Assembly (NCBI GenBank): GCA_017940255.1
Contig: JAGAZB010000056.1
Location: 186,001 to 250,000 of the forward strand
Reading direction: 5' to 3'
Length of the DNA stretch: 64,000 bases
Source: Treponema sp.
GTDB lineage: Bacteria > Spirochaetota > Spirochaetia > Treponematales > Treponemataceae
The notes under the pieces are model-generated. The model did no database searches and was not told where the DNA came from. It was given only the letters and a program-made list of their open reading frames with translations. Numbering within the stretch: position 1 is the stretch's first letter; each line of letters opens with the position of its first letter. The translations under genes were made by a program, and so were the position numbers. Shown here in pieces: positions 20,201 through 26,974 of the stretch.

Positions 20201-22962
20201 GACTTACTAAAAGACCAGTTTCCGCTCGAAGTATAATCAACCTGTGTCCATACCGTGTTTTCATCAGTTGTTTCCGAATCTGTAATAGCATACTTATAGT
20301 ACTGCATTCCAAGTCCGTTTCCGTCATCCGCAGTACCACGGAAGGTATAAGCGCTTCCACTCAACGAATCTCCACCAAAAGCACTAGAATCAGGCGAAGT
20401 GATTGTCATCACAGGAGCTTCCAAATCAATTACAACAGAAAGAGTTTTACTTGTAGCACTATTTTCTGCCGCATCAATCACAGAGAATGTATATGTATAA
20501 GTTGTTGATTCTACAGGAAGACTTGCACTACTTCCGTCCGCAGCATAAGGTAAATCTTCAATATACCAGATAGAAATTTCTGAATCATACACTACTTTTC
20601 CGTTATCCGTACTCAGAGTAACCGAATTACTTCCGTCACTCTGAACTACACTTATTCCAGAAATTCCAAAGTTATCACTCGCACTTCCAGAAAGCTTAAA
20701 CACCTTACCAATATTAAAGCTTGCTGAACCGCTTGAATTTGTCGTAACCGCAACCGCATCATCACTGCTATAAGTATAAACTCCAGCCTCCTCACTTCCC
20801 GGAATATAAGAACTAATTACCAGTTCAGGAGCCGAAGTATCATAAACCCAGTTAGTATTTGTATAAACTTCACTTGTGAGCCCCACGTTGTCCACAGCCC
20901 ACACTTTTACAGTTTTTCTTCCTTCGCTATCAAATGCCCCTCCACTTGGTAACGCAGCCGCAGTAAACTTGTAAGTCCAGTCGTCAGTTCCCGTTACCTT
21001 AAGCGCCCCCGTAGTTTTAGAAGCATCACTGTTATCAGTTATACTGATATAAACTGCGCTCAAACCAGAGTCCGCATCACTCGCACTACCACTAAAAGAA
21101 AAGGAACTCAAAGATGTTTCAGAACTTGTCGGGCAGCTAACACTTCCCATCACAGGAATTGTGTTATCGTATTTTATGCTTACCGTTTTATTATTCGAAG
21201 CCGCAGTATTTTCACCGTTTACACTTACAAATTTATAAACAAGTCTTGAAGCATAGCTTCCATCGTCATTCAACAAATCGCTTACAGGGATTGTATCTGT
21301 ATAAGTTAAATCTTCCCCCTTAGGAATTGTTCCGCCAATCTGCTCACGTTCATTCGAACCAATCGTTCTGTACAAATACATTTCTGTATCTGTATAAGAA
21401 TATTGAAGAGTAACAGTTAAAGTCTGATTTGCCGAACTTGCCTCAGAACTTGTAGAAAGATAACTTGGTGATGAAGACACAGAAGTCTCAATTGTAGCGG
21501 CACTGGAAGCAAGACCAAATGCGTATATTTTTGAATTCGCTTCAATTACTTCATTTCCATCGTCATCATAAGCACTCACACAAACTCTGTAGAAGACCCC
21601 ACTACTTGTTGAATTATAAAGTCTTATTCCATAATCTGTATTTATCGTATCAGTAGTAATCACATAACTTGAATCACTAATTTCCACCGAACCAGTACCA
21701 TCACTTATAATCCAGTCGGTTCCACTTTCATTCAAATATGCCTTCAAAAGCGGAATCTCAGTGCTTCCCGTAATATTTCCGTACTTATCACACTGCATTA
21801 AATATACATACAGAGGTTTTTCAGAATTATCTGCATCAATAGAAATTTCATCCCGTCCCGGACTAATTGTGATGATGAAAGACTTTGTATCATTCGTTAC
21901 CTTACAACTTGTCGAAAGTTCATTTGTAGACTCATTCAATAAAGAAGAACCATCACTCAGTTTTCCACAGCCTTCAACCGTAAAAGTTGGCGCATTATCA
22001 GGATTCAAACTGAATTTACTTACACTCACAACTTTTTCATCCAGAGTATCTTTAATCAGTTCTACTGTTGCACTATCCCCATCGTATGTTCTATTCAGCA
22101 TATGATAGATTTCTGTAACTTTATATGTACTAATCAAAGTTGAAATATCACTATAAAGATAATATGAAGTAGTAGAGTTTCCGTCGGAACTTCCCTCCCC
22201 TTCCAAAGGATAAGTTGCCGCATCATCATAAGCCGTTAAAGTACAATAAAACTCTTTTGTCTGAGGATTATCCTCATCATAATCGCCGTAAATTTTGTAA
22301 TAAGCATTCTGCTTGTAATTACTGTCTGAATCATAATCATATTCCGCCACATCCAGATCAATTGTAAGCGGAACATTCGTAAGCGTAATAGTAGAAAGCG
22401 CATCCCCCGAACAAGCCGAATTGTCATAAACATTTACAAGGATTTTACTAACATTATTATCATCCGCAGCCTGCCCCTTCACAGAAAAAGTTCTTCCGTA
22501 AGAATCCGCACTGGCCGAACTTGCTTTTGTAGAAGGACGATTAAGCACAATCAGCGGAGGAGTATTATCAATCGTATAAGAACGGGTCAACTCCGTCTGA
22601 TGTGCCCCCGTATCAATAAGAGTCACCGTCGCAAGGTATGACCCATCAATTATTCCACTCTCAGCAGGTGCAATTTCGCAATACCAGTTTCCGTCCGAAA
22701 GTACATCCGCACTATATGAAAATATCTCGCCGGAACTTGTGTTTTCCAGGGTAACATTTACCGTACTTACAGTTCCGTCATCAGACCAGGTTCCCTTTAT
22801 TGCAAAGCTGTCTCGAATCACTGCATCTACGTCCGGGCTCACAATTACACCGGTTGGCGCCTCTGTATCTACAGATTCTCCCAAACCAATAGTACATGTG
22901 ATTAAGAATAAAACTGAATATAACAAAAACACAGTAAATGTTAGTAGTGATTTTTTCTGCAT
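11299..22962 (-). CDS. Giant Ig-repeat surface lipoprotein B (3,887 aa)
   Basis: Complete 3,887-residue protein. It starts with a hydrophobic segment and an L-I-T-C lipobox (Cys23), so it is probably lipidated and surface exposed. About sixteen Ig-like modules follow, each opened by a motif such as VDTEAP, IDNTPP, YDNTIP, IDLEAP, FDKTAP, FDTTAP or VDKTSP. A DYNGDGDVADDGE segment about three-quarters along resembles an EF-hand calcium loop. The last 500 residues lose the Ig motif and instead repeat blocks like VDANGGIHIAAYDG and VALDASGNAIPRIGYY, suggesting a beta-propeller-like fold. Composition is rich in Ser, Thr, Asp and Gly, with few Lys or Arg. The start has GAGG 8 nt upstream, a promoter at 23008-23035 and a terminator at 11213-11261, so it is transcribed alone. 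It is a paralogue of lipoprotein A downstream. Adhesion is plausible but not shown. Confidence 0.93.
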   Translation of the reverse strand: MQKKSLLTFTVFLLYSVLFLITCTIGLGESVDTEAPTGVIVSPDVDAVIRDSFAIKGTWSDDGTVSTVNVTLENTSSGEIFSYSADVLSDGNWYCEIAPAESGIIDGSYLATVTLIDTGAHQTELTRSYTIDNTPPLIVLNRPSTKASSASADSYGRTFSVKGQAADDNNVSKILVNVYDNSACSGDALSTITLTNVPLTIDLDVAEYDYDSDSNYKQNAYYKIYGDYDEDNPQTKEFYCTLTAYDDAATYPLEGEGSSDGNSTTSYYLYSDISTLISTYKVTEIYHMLNRTYDGDSATVELIKDTLDEKVVSVSKFSLNPDNAPTFTVEGCGKLSDGSSLLNESTNELSTSCKVTNDTKSFIITISPGRDEISIDADNSEKPLYVYLMQCDKYGNITGSTEIPLLKAYLNESGTDWIISDGTGSVEISDSSYVITTDTINTDYGIRLYNSTSSGVFYRVCVSAYDDDGNEVIEANSKIYAFGLASSAATIETSVSSSPSYLSTSSEASSANQTLTVTLQYSYTDTEMYLYRTIGSNEREQIGGTIPKGEDLTYTDTIPVSDLLNDDGSYASRLVYKFVSVNGENTAASNNKTVSIKYDNTIPVMGSVSCPTSSETSLSSFSFSGSASDADSGLSAVYISITDNSDASKTTGALKVTGTDDWTYKFTAAALPSGGAFDSEGRKTVKVWAVDNVGLTSEVYTNTNWVYDTSAPELVISSYIPGSEEAGVYTYSSDDAVAVTTNSSGSASFNIGKVFKLSGSASDNFGISGISVVQSDGSNSVTLSTDNGKVVYDSEISIWYIEDLPYAADGSSASLPVESTTYTYTFSVIDAAENSATSKTLSVVIDLEAPVMTITSPDSSAFGGDSLSGSAYTFRGTADDGNGLGMQYYKYAITDSETTDENTVWTQVDYTSSGNWSFSKSLGSGTSGSDSSLIYEGKKYIHVIGVDKADNESDVVTSGFMVDQSAPSVSVTVKAGKTTDGNTTYYTTLDEAESYDINDADSIIFEVVPSDSNGVLGVTGVKTLAGTSSDFTMSSNTDGSWTSEEITEEGSYTIVITAEDASGNALSGDSAISGRTTSVTKTIVFDKTAPAIESVSVNGSVITSATDNSGVWYNSNTVTVIVTASDNASGMSAVQYSSDNSTWQDFAISSGTYRANVEFSSDGENKLYLRASDVIGNVSEVFQTVDSEGNAMDGIVIKTDTSDAELEALFVKVGESGSLKTSGGTVYSNGSAAITIYGQYEDEQSGVGSQLTFTLGNSVISPTVTYSAADVTYDEDGSANSTWISTAEADSSETPFKAYSEFTSDLTTIKSWKAVYTPTTSGKFVISGSNGAGASSSTNAFTITFDTTAPEISNISLKTSSSNYSVYQPDSSEYTYWVNNTSGSPTFTLAGIATDNTGVDTVTLLVGSGDSAVSYDLDSSANASQWKFSGIDLSGLSESSSATVTVIDNAGNEVQEIITLKFDTTAPVSTHYQDAKGKDLYFRIGSQNNDTVTDSDLDEDVGGKYSEGAYANSTSMKIRGLVSESGSGLSKIYYKVYTSAPSNSGDYLKTEVLGSYTGTISPLSENETKRVYYNVSGSDELGGNLSSYAASNGSDYDIYYKEIESNFADTISGLSLGSNYLVLVAEDNVGNTYLDSVLNSNGYALINVDVEGPSITSDASSETIYSNGTTINGQSSYTLSGSVTDLPSGNAAGIDSMYLYVTVNGTKTTYEASLDGDDELSKTWTYSIPASVFANGSGNITVYAVATDLAGEGNDSATTSVATICVDCTAPTVTLASPTDADSSANGIQINGTISLSGSVSDSNTLPDSAVSAVEYSTDKSTWTAVTTELMSDFAVSGNYSYSVTGFDTTKLTDETTYYLRVKAVDAAGNEGYSSVKEVYVSQDTDRPVVTFTNLTIDGMASSNYVWLKNTTTLMGIVSDDDGISSMSYSISGDSSWTDLSLNNGSWSINLDEGSSTVYLKVVDSASSSKTFTTAESASDTLASPKLSDGENEVVSGIPVYIKVDKTSPVTRSVKYAYYDESLTSPAYSDLSASLDTVGGKRTKIQLNLDAGDENDIASVEVSITVDDTTTTYQGQQQTEAEEESDGKEYSNWTVSDIDVSNLSSGNQYASLTVTDKAGLTKTDSIVVSVDNTSSTVSVKSPATSTSVSGEVTAYGTLTESATLYYSVSPAEEDPDSISSVSAWYDGEGNSNSMSAVAVDGWTQVEDASLSWTVNFNNADSTSSGTNAKSLNKYIIDYGIASKDETSSATDAIVSSFETIVKLYLHLKSVDAVGNEYVTSYPILVDPQGDRPTVAFSYPSGNGVTLGGTVSIYGTATDTVGSSDSTIGVDSVWVQIKSTTHRAAEDTTTYGTSPSYDSSSDSVSMTLTEADLDYMAANGYSVYKVSSYSVGGTNTAWVSGSSSLASGESASDYAALASLSGAAWSIEINKTADSDSLYEFDPPSGVSSNPVAIRVFARDYDGKVSLKSDRYVSFDADTPVISELYLVQSSDGKIATASTASKAYSQDMYVKDSWYLTGTATDKDKIAVLKIGDTKLVDSSAVLADWNDCVTISSDGTTVEFKYPLATGSGVGALSFTVSATDAATGTSHTGSESISIKYDNTAPEIAASTSSAFNISSDICQSNSWYTFGSAAYEAAVGNASQSGFAYTAFYFKRSYTNASGASVNNIYDILQAKADAAVALGSATVPALGEESASSDNTIVIDSGLYWYRKAISNISGSTFTVTDTTGVRVNALMKIEGSLYLITAVNGSSVTVDATLPSGAELAYVAIAGIVDNTTPESAPSTGTIEDDGYYESPSRDDGDRMIESVDKSGTSWAWEANVCSRNIADGPITLYYVVFDKAGNYTSASVSGTVSNNKPRIAGAIVKTDYNGDGDVADDGETINTYGMAKSYAEYYTGTTSGGAYIFDPDEKVKNSNAKNPLPTSVTYGESGEPIAALRGYTLIQPEIVGGNGALYYSYKVTNGSNVSSGSNATAFIEEGSEDYTAVTGSINVQLGDLLNFGDTSDSASAIPFEFTIWDSTEGLTAFTSSQNAKLTMYFAIQAASVGTPSASITPFYWNSISDNSVYGSSSASSYADLKGHIELEDDLPSANFTSGGSGEYDLDPKVSGKITLAGAAEDTKLIALLTASIFGSSYEVATYSSSTGLLASNYEEDDFATNGFWFEIVDQTVDSDGHAVEWKLHLDTEKLSTAKSDLAVTISATNFGKPSASTGGTLTSIDGTTKYSSALTYSGAASSAPGTVQTSASAATAYYRMDLVPYVVGVKTSLSSLKKKNSSVYDRTALGHYPTAAEDSVYLYGFNLEGGTLYNSASPANSASLTSAVASSQSWYSSNYFTYDTVYTADVSSFTSGNVYVSVNGVRSLNNENSNNASGSYSAAEISDSSTYSVKNTYAYNRMPNNDNNNNLTDDLVLDVWAFDSDAVVPISGKIEQPHMAIDPKTGQIGFAFVNGPLYFSMAGSTENSTKTSYDYWMGSYDFFTSVGFTYDSLGYAYGVAAGGDINSASADKFQFMTSRWGRASRAQNGSYSSSNSLRMESIGQKGDSAGNNTDTRYFDKQRIKSPSLTTVVHDKYTNVYLAYYDAMNDEIRFKAGSTNSTSQTNFGSFTDYDTAGDPYVYRHEKVSMIAGSETGRNAGSYVSIAAIPGSTTATDVVVVVWYDETDRKLMYGYNTTPQTDRNGQTSGSEWTVKTIFSGDLENAGEYCQLAVDANGGIHIAAYDGTNCDLVYAYLSSYSADPSTCVVDGSGVIGSNLTIDVALDASGNAIPRIGYYATSCIRPKLAYRVDTASTAPAGSDDEAYTGAWECSVVPTDSSVNMQSNQYNKINVGVWKSSGVITNSTSGTSDHTNTPNSYNSTSYGFVYGNGTSNAVLGYTIKVNSSSDAIETAQMQ

Positions 22963-23007
22963 ACGCTGCCTCGCAATTTTCGTATTTTTCGTAGTATTTC
23001 AAGGCAA

Positions 23008-23035
23008 ATTCTATTTGATGAAAAACATATTTCAA
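23008..23035 (-). promoter_or_regulatory. Candidate promoter of lipoprotein B
   Basis: On the minus strand TTGAAA (23030-23035), a 16-nt spacer and TAGAAT (23008-23013). The predicted start is about 40 nt before the ATG at 22962. Confidence 0.55.
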
Positions 23036-23051
23036 TGACAGAAAGCCCTTT

Positions 23052-23067
23052 GTAAGAGGACTCTTAC
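23052..23067. promoter_or_regulatory. Perfect inverted repeat upstream of the lipoprotein B promoter
   Basis: GTAAGAG-GA-CTCTTAC, 7-bp arms, directly upstream of the -35 box. The 9-mer GTAAGAGGA occurs again, on the minus strand, in the leader of lipoprotein A (about 11145-11155). It may be an activator site or just a chance repeat. Confidence 0.35.
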
Positions 23068-23129
23068 CGCTATATGAGAAAAATCTTATAAAAAAGAGGG
23101 GGGCCGGAAGAACAAAAGTGCGCAGGCTC

Positions 23130-23165
23130 AAAAAAAAAGCCTCCCGGGGAGGAACTCCGGAAGGC
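23130..23165 (-). terminator. Intrinsic terminator of the sugar ABC operon
   Basis: Minus strand: GCCTTCCGG (23157-23165) pairs with CCGGGAGGC (23139-23147) through nine pairs with one G.U, then nine T. It lies 22 nt after the stop of the last permease gene. Confidence 0.9.
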
Positions 23166-23186
23166 ACATGCTAGGAATTGCTATTA

Positions 23187-24125
23187 TTACTCCTTAACAC
23201 CACCAGCAGTTGAACCTGCAATGATGTACTTTGAGAGCGCAAAGTAAACAATCATAAGAGGTACAATTGCAAGAGTCATAAGCATGTAGTTAATACCCTG
23301 ATCGTTATTCAAATAATCAGCATTGCGGGCATTTGCAATTACGATAGGAACCGTCCACAATTTTTTCTTTGAAATAACGAGCGCTGGGATAAAGTAGTTG
23401 TTCCAAGATGAAACGAAAGAGAAGATTGCCTGAACTGCGAATGCAGGTTTGAGCATTGGAACCGCAATCTGATTAAATGTGCGGAACTCATTACATCCAT
23501 CTACACGGGCTGCTTCTACAATCGAATATGGCAGAGTTGCTTCCATAGACTGATACATATAGAAGAAAACAATAGGTGCTGCCATAGCAGGAATAATAAA
23601 TGCCAGATAATTGTTCATAAGATGAAGTTTATCAAGCAAGCGTAAGAAACCAAGTGTTGAAACCTGAGTTGGAACCATCATAACAGCCATAATGAATCTG
23701 AAAGAGAACTTCTTTAACTTGAAGTTATACATATAGATTCCATAAGCTGTCATAGCAGAAAAGTATGTTGTAAATGCAGCCTGAAGAACTGCAATTAAAA
23801 GACTGTTTGCCATACCACGCAGAATTGGATAGTTTTCTGCATAGTTACCAGTTTTAGAAGAAAGTGCAACTCCGTACTTCTGCAAAAGTCCCTGCCAAAA
23901 ATCAGAATTAATTTCCTTATTAATTGCAAGGTTCAAAAAGTTCTTAAAAAAGAACTTGCTTGGCAGAATAGAAAATCCACGCTGAATCTGCATATGGCTT
24001 CGTGTACAGTTCACAATCATAATATAGAATGGGAACAAAGAAGCTATTGTAAGAAGAATGAGCACGAGATAGCAGAAAAATCTTCTCATATTTAAGTTTT
24101 TACTCTGACTTTGAATTTTTTCCAT
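23187..24125 (-). CDS. Sugar ABC transporter permease, MalG/LacG type
   Basis: 312-residue inner-membrane permease of a carbohydrate ABC importer. Six hydrophobic segments are visible, the first at about 17-38. The ATPase-coupling EAA loop is clear at residues 204-210 (EAARVDG), followed by the family-typical P-x-L-K-P. A region of about 55 residues between the first membrane segment and the core (50-105) is somewhat longer than usual. It is the last gene of an operon with the binding protein and a MalF-type permease, 10 nt downstream of the latter. No ATPase gene is nearby, so the complex probably uses a shared MsmX/UgpC-like ATPase encoded elsewhere. The substrate cannot be told from sequence. 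Confidence 0.93.
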   Translation of the reverse strand: MEKIQSQSKNLNMRRFFCYLVLILLTIASLFPFYIMIVNCTRSHMQIQRGFSILPSKFFFKNFLNLAINKEINSDFWQGLLQKYGVALSSKTGNYAENYPILRGMANSLLIAVLQAAFTTYFSAMTAYGIYMYNFKLKKFSFRFIMAVMMVPTQVSTLGFLRLLDKLHLMNNYLAFIIPAMAAPIVFFYMYQSMEATLPYSIVEAARVDGCNEFRTFNQIAVPMLKPAFAVQAIFSFVSSWNNYFIPALVISKKKLWTVPIVIANARNADYLNNDQGINYMLMTLAIVPLMIVYFALSKYIIAGSTAGGVKE

Positions 24126-24135
24126 TTTTTTCCTC

Positions 24136-25374
24136 CTATCTCTTATTCTGATAATTCTGCATTGTCATCTTGTAAACCATACCACTAAGAATACCGGTAA
24201 TTGCAAAAATAAGCATAGATGTTACACCGGCAGGACCATAGTTCTTGTTTACAAGGTGTTTGTTCAACTTCATAATGATAGTCATTGTTGTGCGGTTTGG
24301 CTGTCCTGTTCCGTTTGTCAAAATCTGAGGAACATCGAACATCTGAATACCACCAATCAAAGAAGTGATTAAAACATATACGAAGATTGGCAAGAGCAAT
24401 GGCAAAGTAATCTTAAAGAAGATTTTACCAGAACTTGCTCCATCAATACGGGCTGCTTCAAAGAGACTGTTATCAATTCCCATTACACCAGCCATAAGCA
24501 TAATTGTTGTATTTCCATACCACATAAGGAAGTTCATAAGTGCAACTGTTGCACGAGTCCATCCTGTGTAAGTAAAGAAGCGGAAAGGTTCCATTTCTTT
24601 CATAGTTCCAGCGGCAATTTCTGCAGCATTCATAGAATTATACATATTCTTAAGAATACCGTTGATTGGACCATTTGGAGCCATCATAGAAACAAAGAGC
24701 ATAGCAAATGCCGCAGCCATGATAAGGTTTGGCATGTAGATTACACTCTTAAAGAAGCCCTGACATTTTAGTCTGAGTTCTGTATTTGTAAACCAAACAG
24801 CAAGCAATAAAGAAACTAAAATCTGTGGAATAAAGCCAAGAATCCACATTATAAAGGTATTTGCAAAATAACGACCCATGTTGTCGCCAGAAGCAAATAC
24901 AATTCCAAAGTTTCTGGTGATAGAAGTCTGTCTGCGTTTTAATTCATTTTTTGCTGACTCAATAACTGTTGTAGCCGGCAGACCTTTTTTATATCCATTA
25001 TTTACAATCTTAGTAATTGCTTTTGTATATTTATTAACTTCAATATCTTCAGCAATTTCTGTGACTGTAGAGAGAATTTCATCTTTAAGTTCAGGAGATG
25101 TTTCAACATCTTCATATTCAATAGTTAATTCGTCCAATGCATCAGATGCATCATCTATCTGCCACTGATAATATTCTTCCTGACCTGTAAAATAACGAGC
25201 AACTGTGGCATTCGGTCCAATAATATCAAGACCATCTCTATAATATTCAAAGAAACTATAAATAAATGTTGTTAGTAATGGAATTAATGAAAATATTACA
25301 TAAACAATAAAGAATGGAGCAATAAAGAAATAACCCCATCTATCGTACTGAACTGTATGCTTTTTTTTAGCCAT
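24136..25374 (-). CDS. Sugar ABC transporter permease, MalF type with long periplasmic insertion
   Basis: 412-residue permease, partner of the MalG-type protein. I start at the ATG at 25374, 5 nt after a GAGG, rather than the upstream in-frame ATG at 25422, which lies in the terminator hairpin and has no ribosome site. The first membrane segment is at about 14-42. An acidic, probably helical stretch of about 95 residues (62-155) precedes the conserved FANTFIMW segment. The EAA loop reads EAARIDG at 306-312. Family members are usually near 290-300 residues, so the insertion accounts for the extra length. The E. coli MalF P2 domain is a comparable periplasmic insertion but sits elsewhere in the chain. 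Confidence 0.92.
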   Translation of the reverse strand: MAKKKHTVQYDRWGYFFIAPFFIVYVIFSLIPLLTTFIYSFFEYYRDGLDIIGPNATVARYFTGQEEYYQWQIDDASDALDELTIEYEDVETSPELKDEILSTVTEIAEDIEVNKYTKAITKIVNNGYKKGLPATTVIESAKNELKRRQTSITRNFGIVFASGDNMGRYFANTFIMWILGFIPQILVSLLLAVWFTNTELRLKCQGFFKSVIYMPNLIMAAAFAMLFVSMMAPNGPINGILKNMYNSMNAAEIAAGTMKEMEPFRFFTYTGWTRATVALMNFLMWYGNTTIMLMAGVMGIDNSLFEAARIDGASSGKIFFKITLPLLLPIFVYVLITSLIGGIQMFDVPQILTNGTGQPNRTTMTIIMKLNKHLVNKNYGPAGVTSMLIFAITGILSGMVYKMTMQNYQNKR

Positions 25375-25399
25375 AGCATCCTCTTTTTTTATTTTTGTC

Positions 25400-25436
25400 A
25401 AAAAAAAGGGGGAACAAGACATAGCGTTCCCCCTTT
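25400..25436 (-). terminator. Internal terminator between binding protein and permeases
   Basis: Minus strand: AAAGGGGGAAC (25426-25436 on the complement) pairs perfectly over 11 bp with GTTCCCCCTTT, then T8. It lies between the binding-protein stop and the first permease start. It probably lets the binding protein be made in excess and may protect its mRNA 3' end. Confidence 0.85.
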
Positions 25437-25456
25437 GCAGTTTAACTAGCTAGAAA

Positions 25457-26740
25457 CTATCTCTTAAGGTTTGGATAAACTTCAAGAACAGCTGTGTAGA
25501 AGTTTTCCCAAGCTGTATCCAAGTCTACAACTCCGTCGTAGTAGTCTTTCATAGCAGCCTGAATCTTTTCGTTCATAGCCTGGTCATACTTTGTGATCTT
25601 GCTCTTATCAATTGATCCAGCAGATCCGATGAAGAATGCCATGTGGTTCTGTCCACCAAGGAAGTCATTCTTATAATCAGACTTAGCAACTTCTTCCATA
25701 GCAGCCTTGTTGTTAGCAAAGTCACCAGCACCCTTAGCAAGAGCAATCATGTTGTCCTTATCACATGTAAGTTTGTACATAATGTCTCTTACGAGGTCGA
25801 TGTTGTCTGTTCCAGCAGCAGCACAAATCCATGTTCCACCCCAAGAGTATCCCTGTGGTCCCTGGCAGAATGCCCAGTCACCGAAAGCAGAACCTTCATC
25901 GTGTGGCATACAGAAGTCAACGTACCAAGCTGGTCCGAAGTATCCGAATACTTTTCCGTCTTTCATCATACCAGCTGTAGATTCAGCTGACCACAAAGAA
26001 GCCTTGTTGTTGTATCCAGCATCTGTATATTTCTTTGTCTGTTCAATCCAAGCGTTGATCTGTGGATCGATTACAATCTTGTTACCTTTAACCCATGGAG
26101 ACTTAACGTTGTCCTGGAATACGCGGAAGTCATCATCGTATCCAGAAAGCATGAAGTATCCAGCAGCCTTCATCTTAGCAGCTACAGCATCGAACTTAGC
26201 CCAGTCAGAAAGCTGTGCCTGTACTTTTGCTGGATCGTCTGTTCCAAGAACAGCCTTTGCATAAGAACGGCGATATACGAATCCACCTGGACATCCCTGC
26301 CAAGAAACACCCTTAAGTTTTCCTTTAGAGTCTGTCATGATATCCTGTGTATATTTGAACTGTTCAGCCAAATCCTTCTTTTTAAGACCTACATCTTTCA
26401 TTACATCAAGAGTGTAAGGTGTATCAACATATTTAAGAGCGTAGTCAGCTTCTACGAGGAACAAGTCGATTTTCTCGTCAGCTTTTGCAGATTCCTGAGC
26501 AAGAAGAGCTTCATCAAGCTTATCCTGATAAGCATTTCCCTGGTTTGGTGTCTGTACGAAGTTTACTTTTACACCCTGAAGAAGCTTAGGGTTGTTTGCT
26601 TCGTAGTAATCCTTGAAACGTGAAGAGAATTCATCGTTCCAAACATAAATGTTGAGTACTTTTCCCTGTGCTGGTTTTGCAGCAAGAGAAGAAGCTGCCA
26701 ATGCCAACATAGCTGCACCAATAACAATCTTTTTTGTCAT
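25457..26740 (-). CDS. Sugar ABC transporter substrate-binding protein
   Basis: 427-residue periplasmic binding protein of the carbohydrate (family 1/8) class. I choose the ATG at 26740, which follows GGAG and opens a classic signal peptide (MTKKIVIGAAMLALAASSLA). The open frame reaches 26845 but that stretch lies in the operator and leader region and is very basic. There is no lipobox cysteine, so it is probably free in the periplasm. The start of the mature protein, VLNIYVWNDEFSSRFKDYY, and the late Trp/Gly-rich segment (GYSWGGTWICAAAGT) fit sugar-binding proteins. It is the first gene of the operon, with a strong promoter, two LacI-type operators and a terminator behind it. The sugar bound is unknown. 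Confidence 0.93.
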   Translation of the reverse strand: MTKKIVIGAAMLALAASSLAAKPAQGKVLNIYVWNDEFSSRFKDYYEANNPKLLQGVKVNFVQTPNQGNAYQDKLDEALLAQESAKADEKIDLFLVEADYALKYVDTPYTLDVMKDVGLKKKDLAEQFKYTQDIMTDSKGKLKGVSWQGCPGGFVYRRSYAKAVLGTDDPAKVQAQLSDWAKFDAVAAKMKAAGYFMLSGYDDDFRVFQDNVKSPWVKGNKIVIDPQINAWIEQTKKYTDAGYNNKASLWSAESTAGMMKDGKVFGYFGPAWYVDFCMPHDEGSAFGDWAFCQGPQGYSWGGTWICAAAGTDNIDLVRDIMYKLTCDKDNMIALAKGAGDFANNKAAMEEVAKSDYKNDFLGGQNHMAFFIGSAGSIDKSKITKYDQAMNEKIQAAMKDYYDGVVDLDTAWENFYTAVLEVYPNLKR

Positions 26741-26792
26741 TTTGTTTCTCCTGTTTTTTTTTGCCTTTCGGCGCTTAAGTTTTTTTTGTTTC

Positions 26793-26808
26793 TGACAACG
26801 TTTTCGCA
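26793..26808. promoter_or_regulatory. Second LacI-type operator
   Basis: TGACAACGTTTTCGCA, an imperfect palindrome centred on AACGTT. Its centre is 22 bp from that of the first operator, about two helical turns, and it lies in the transcribed leader. Confidence 0.7.
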
Positions 26809-26813
26809 AACCT

Positions 26814-26829
26814 ACTACAACGTTGTAGT
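26814..26829. promoter_or_regulatory. LacI-type operator over the transcription start
   Basis: ACTACAACGTTGTAGT is a perfect 16-bp palindrome with the AACGTT centre typical of LacI/GalR-family sites. It spans the predicted start of the sugar-transport transcript, so repression by a LacI-family protein encoded outside the window is the likely mode. Confidence 0.8.
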
Positions 26830-26833
26830 TATA

Positions 26834-26861
26834 ATCATATCGCATTATTCTTAATTGTCAA
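26834..26861 (-). promoter_or_regulatory. Promoter of the sugar ABC operon
   Basis: Minus strand: consensus TTGACA (26856-26861), 16-nt spacer and TATGAT (26834-26839). It has the best -35 box in the window and is followed at once by the operators. Confidence 0.85.
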
Positions 26862-26940
26862 TAAAAAAAATAAAATTTTTCTCAATTTTTTTAGATATTT
26901 TTATTTTTTAATTATACATTCTCTTTTTTATGGCAAAAAG

Positions 26941-26969
26941 TTGTTTTTTTTTCACTTTCATCTTATAAT
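26941..26969 (+). promoter_or_regulatory. Promoter of rsmI, probably giving a leaderless mRNA
   Basis: TTGTTT (26941-26946), 17-nt spacer and perfect TATAAT (26964-26969). Only 5 nt separate the -10 box from the rsmI ATG at 26975, so the predicted first base is the A of the start codon. Confidence 0.7.
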
Positions 26970-26974
26970 ATGCT

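Noticed and set aside
12302..22105. Several plus-strand frames of 60-140 codons within the giant lipoprotein genes
   Set aside because: They lie opposite a repeat-rich real gene, have low-complexity translations and no start signals.
25643..26264. Plus-strand frames of 115 and 185 codons over the sugar-binding-protein gene
   Set aside because: They are antisense to a clear signal-peptide-bearing binding protein, with no ribosome site or family match.
26741..26845. A 35-residue N-terminal extension of the binding protein
   Set aside because: It overlaps the promoter start and both operators, is extremely basic and would bury the signal peptide.
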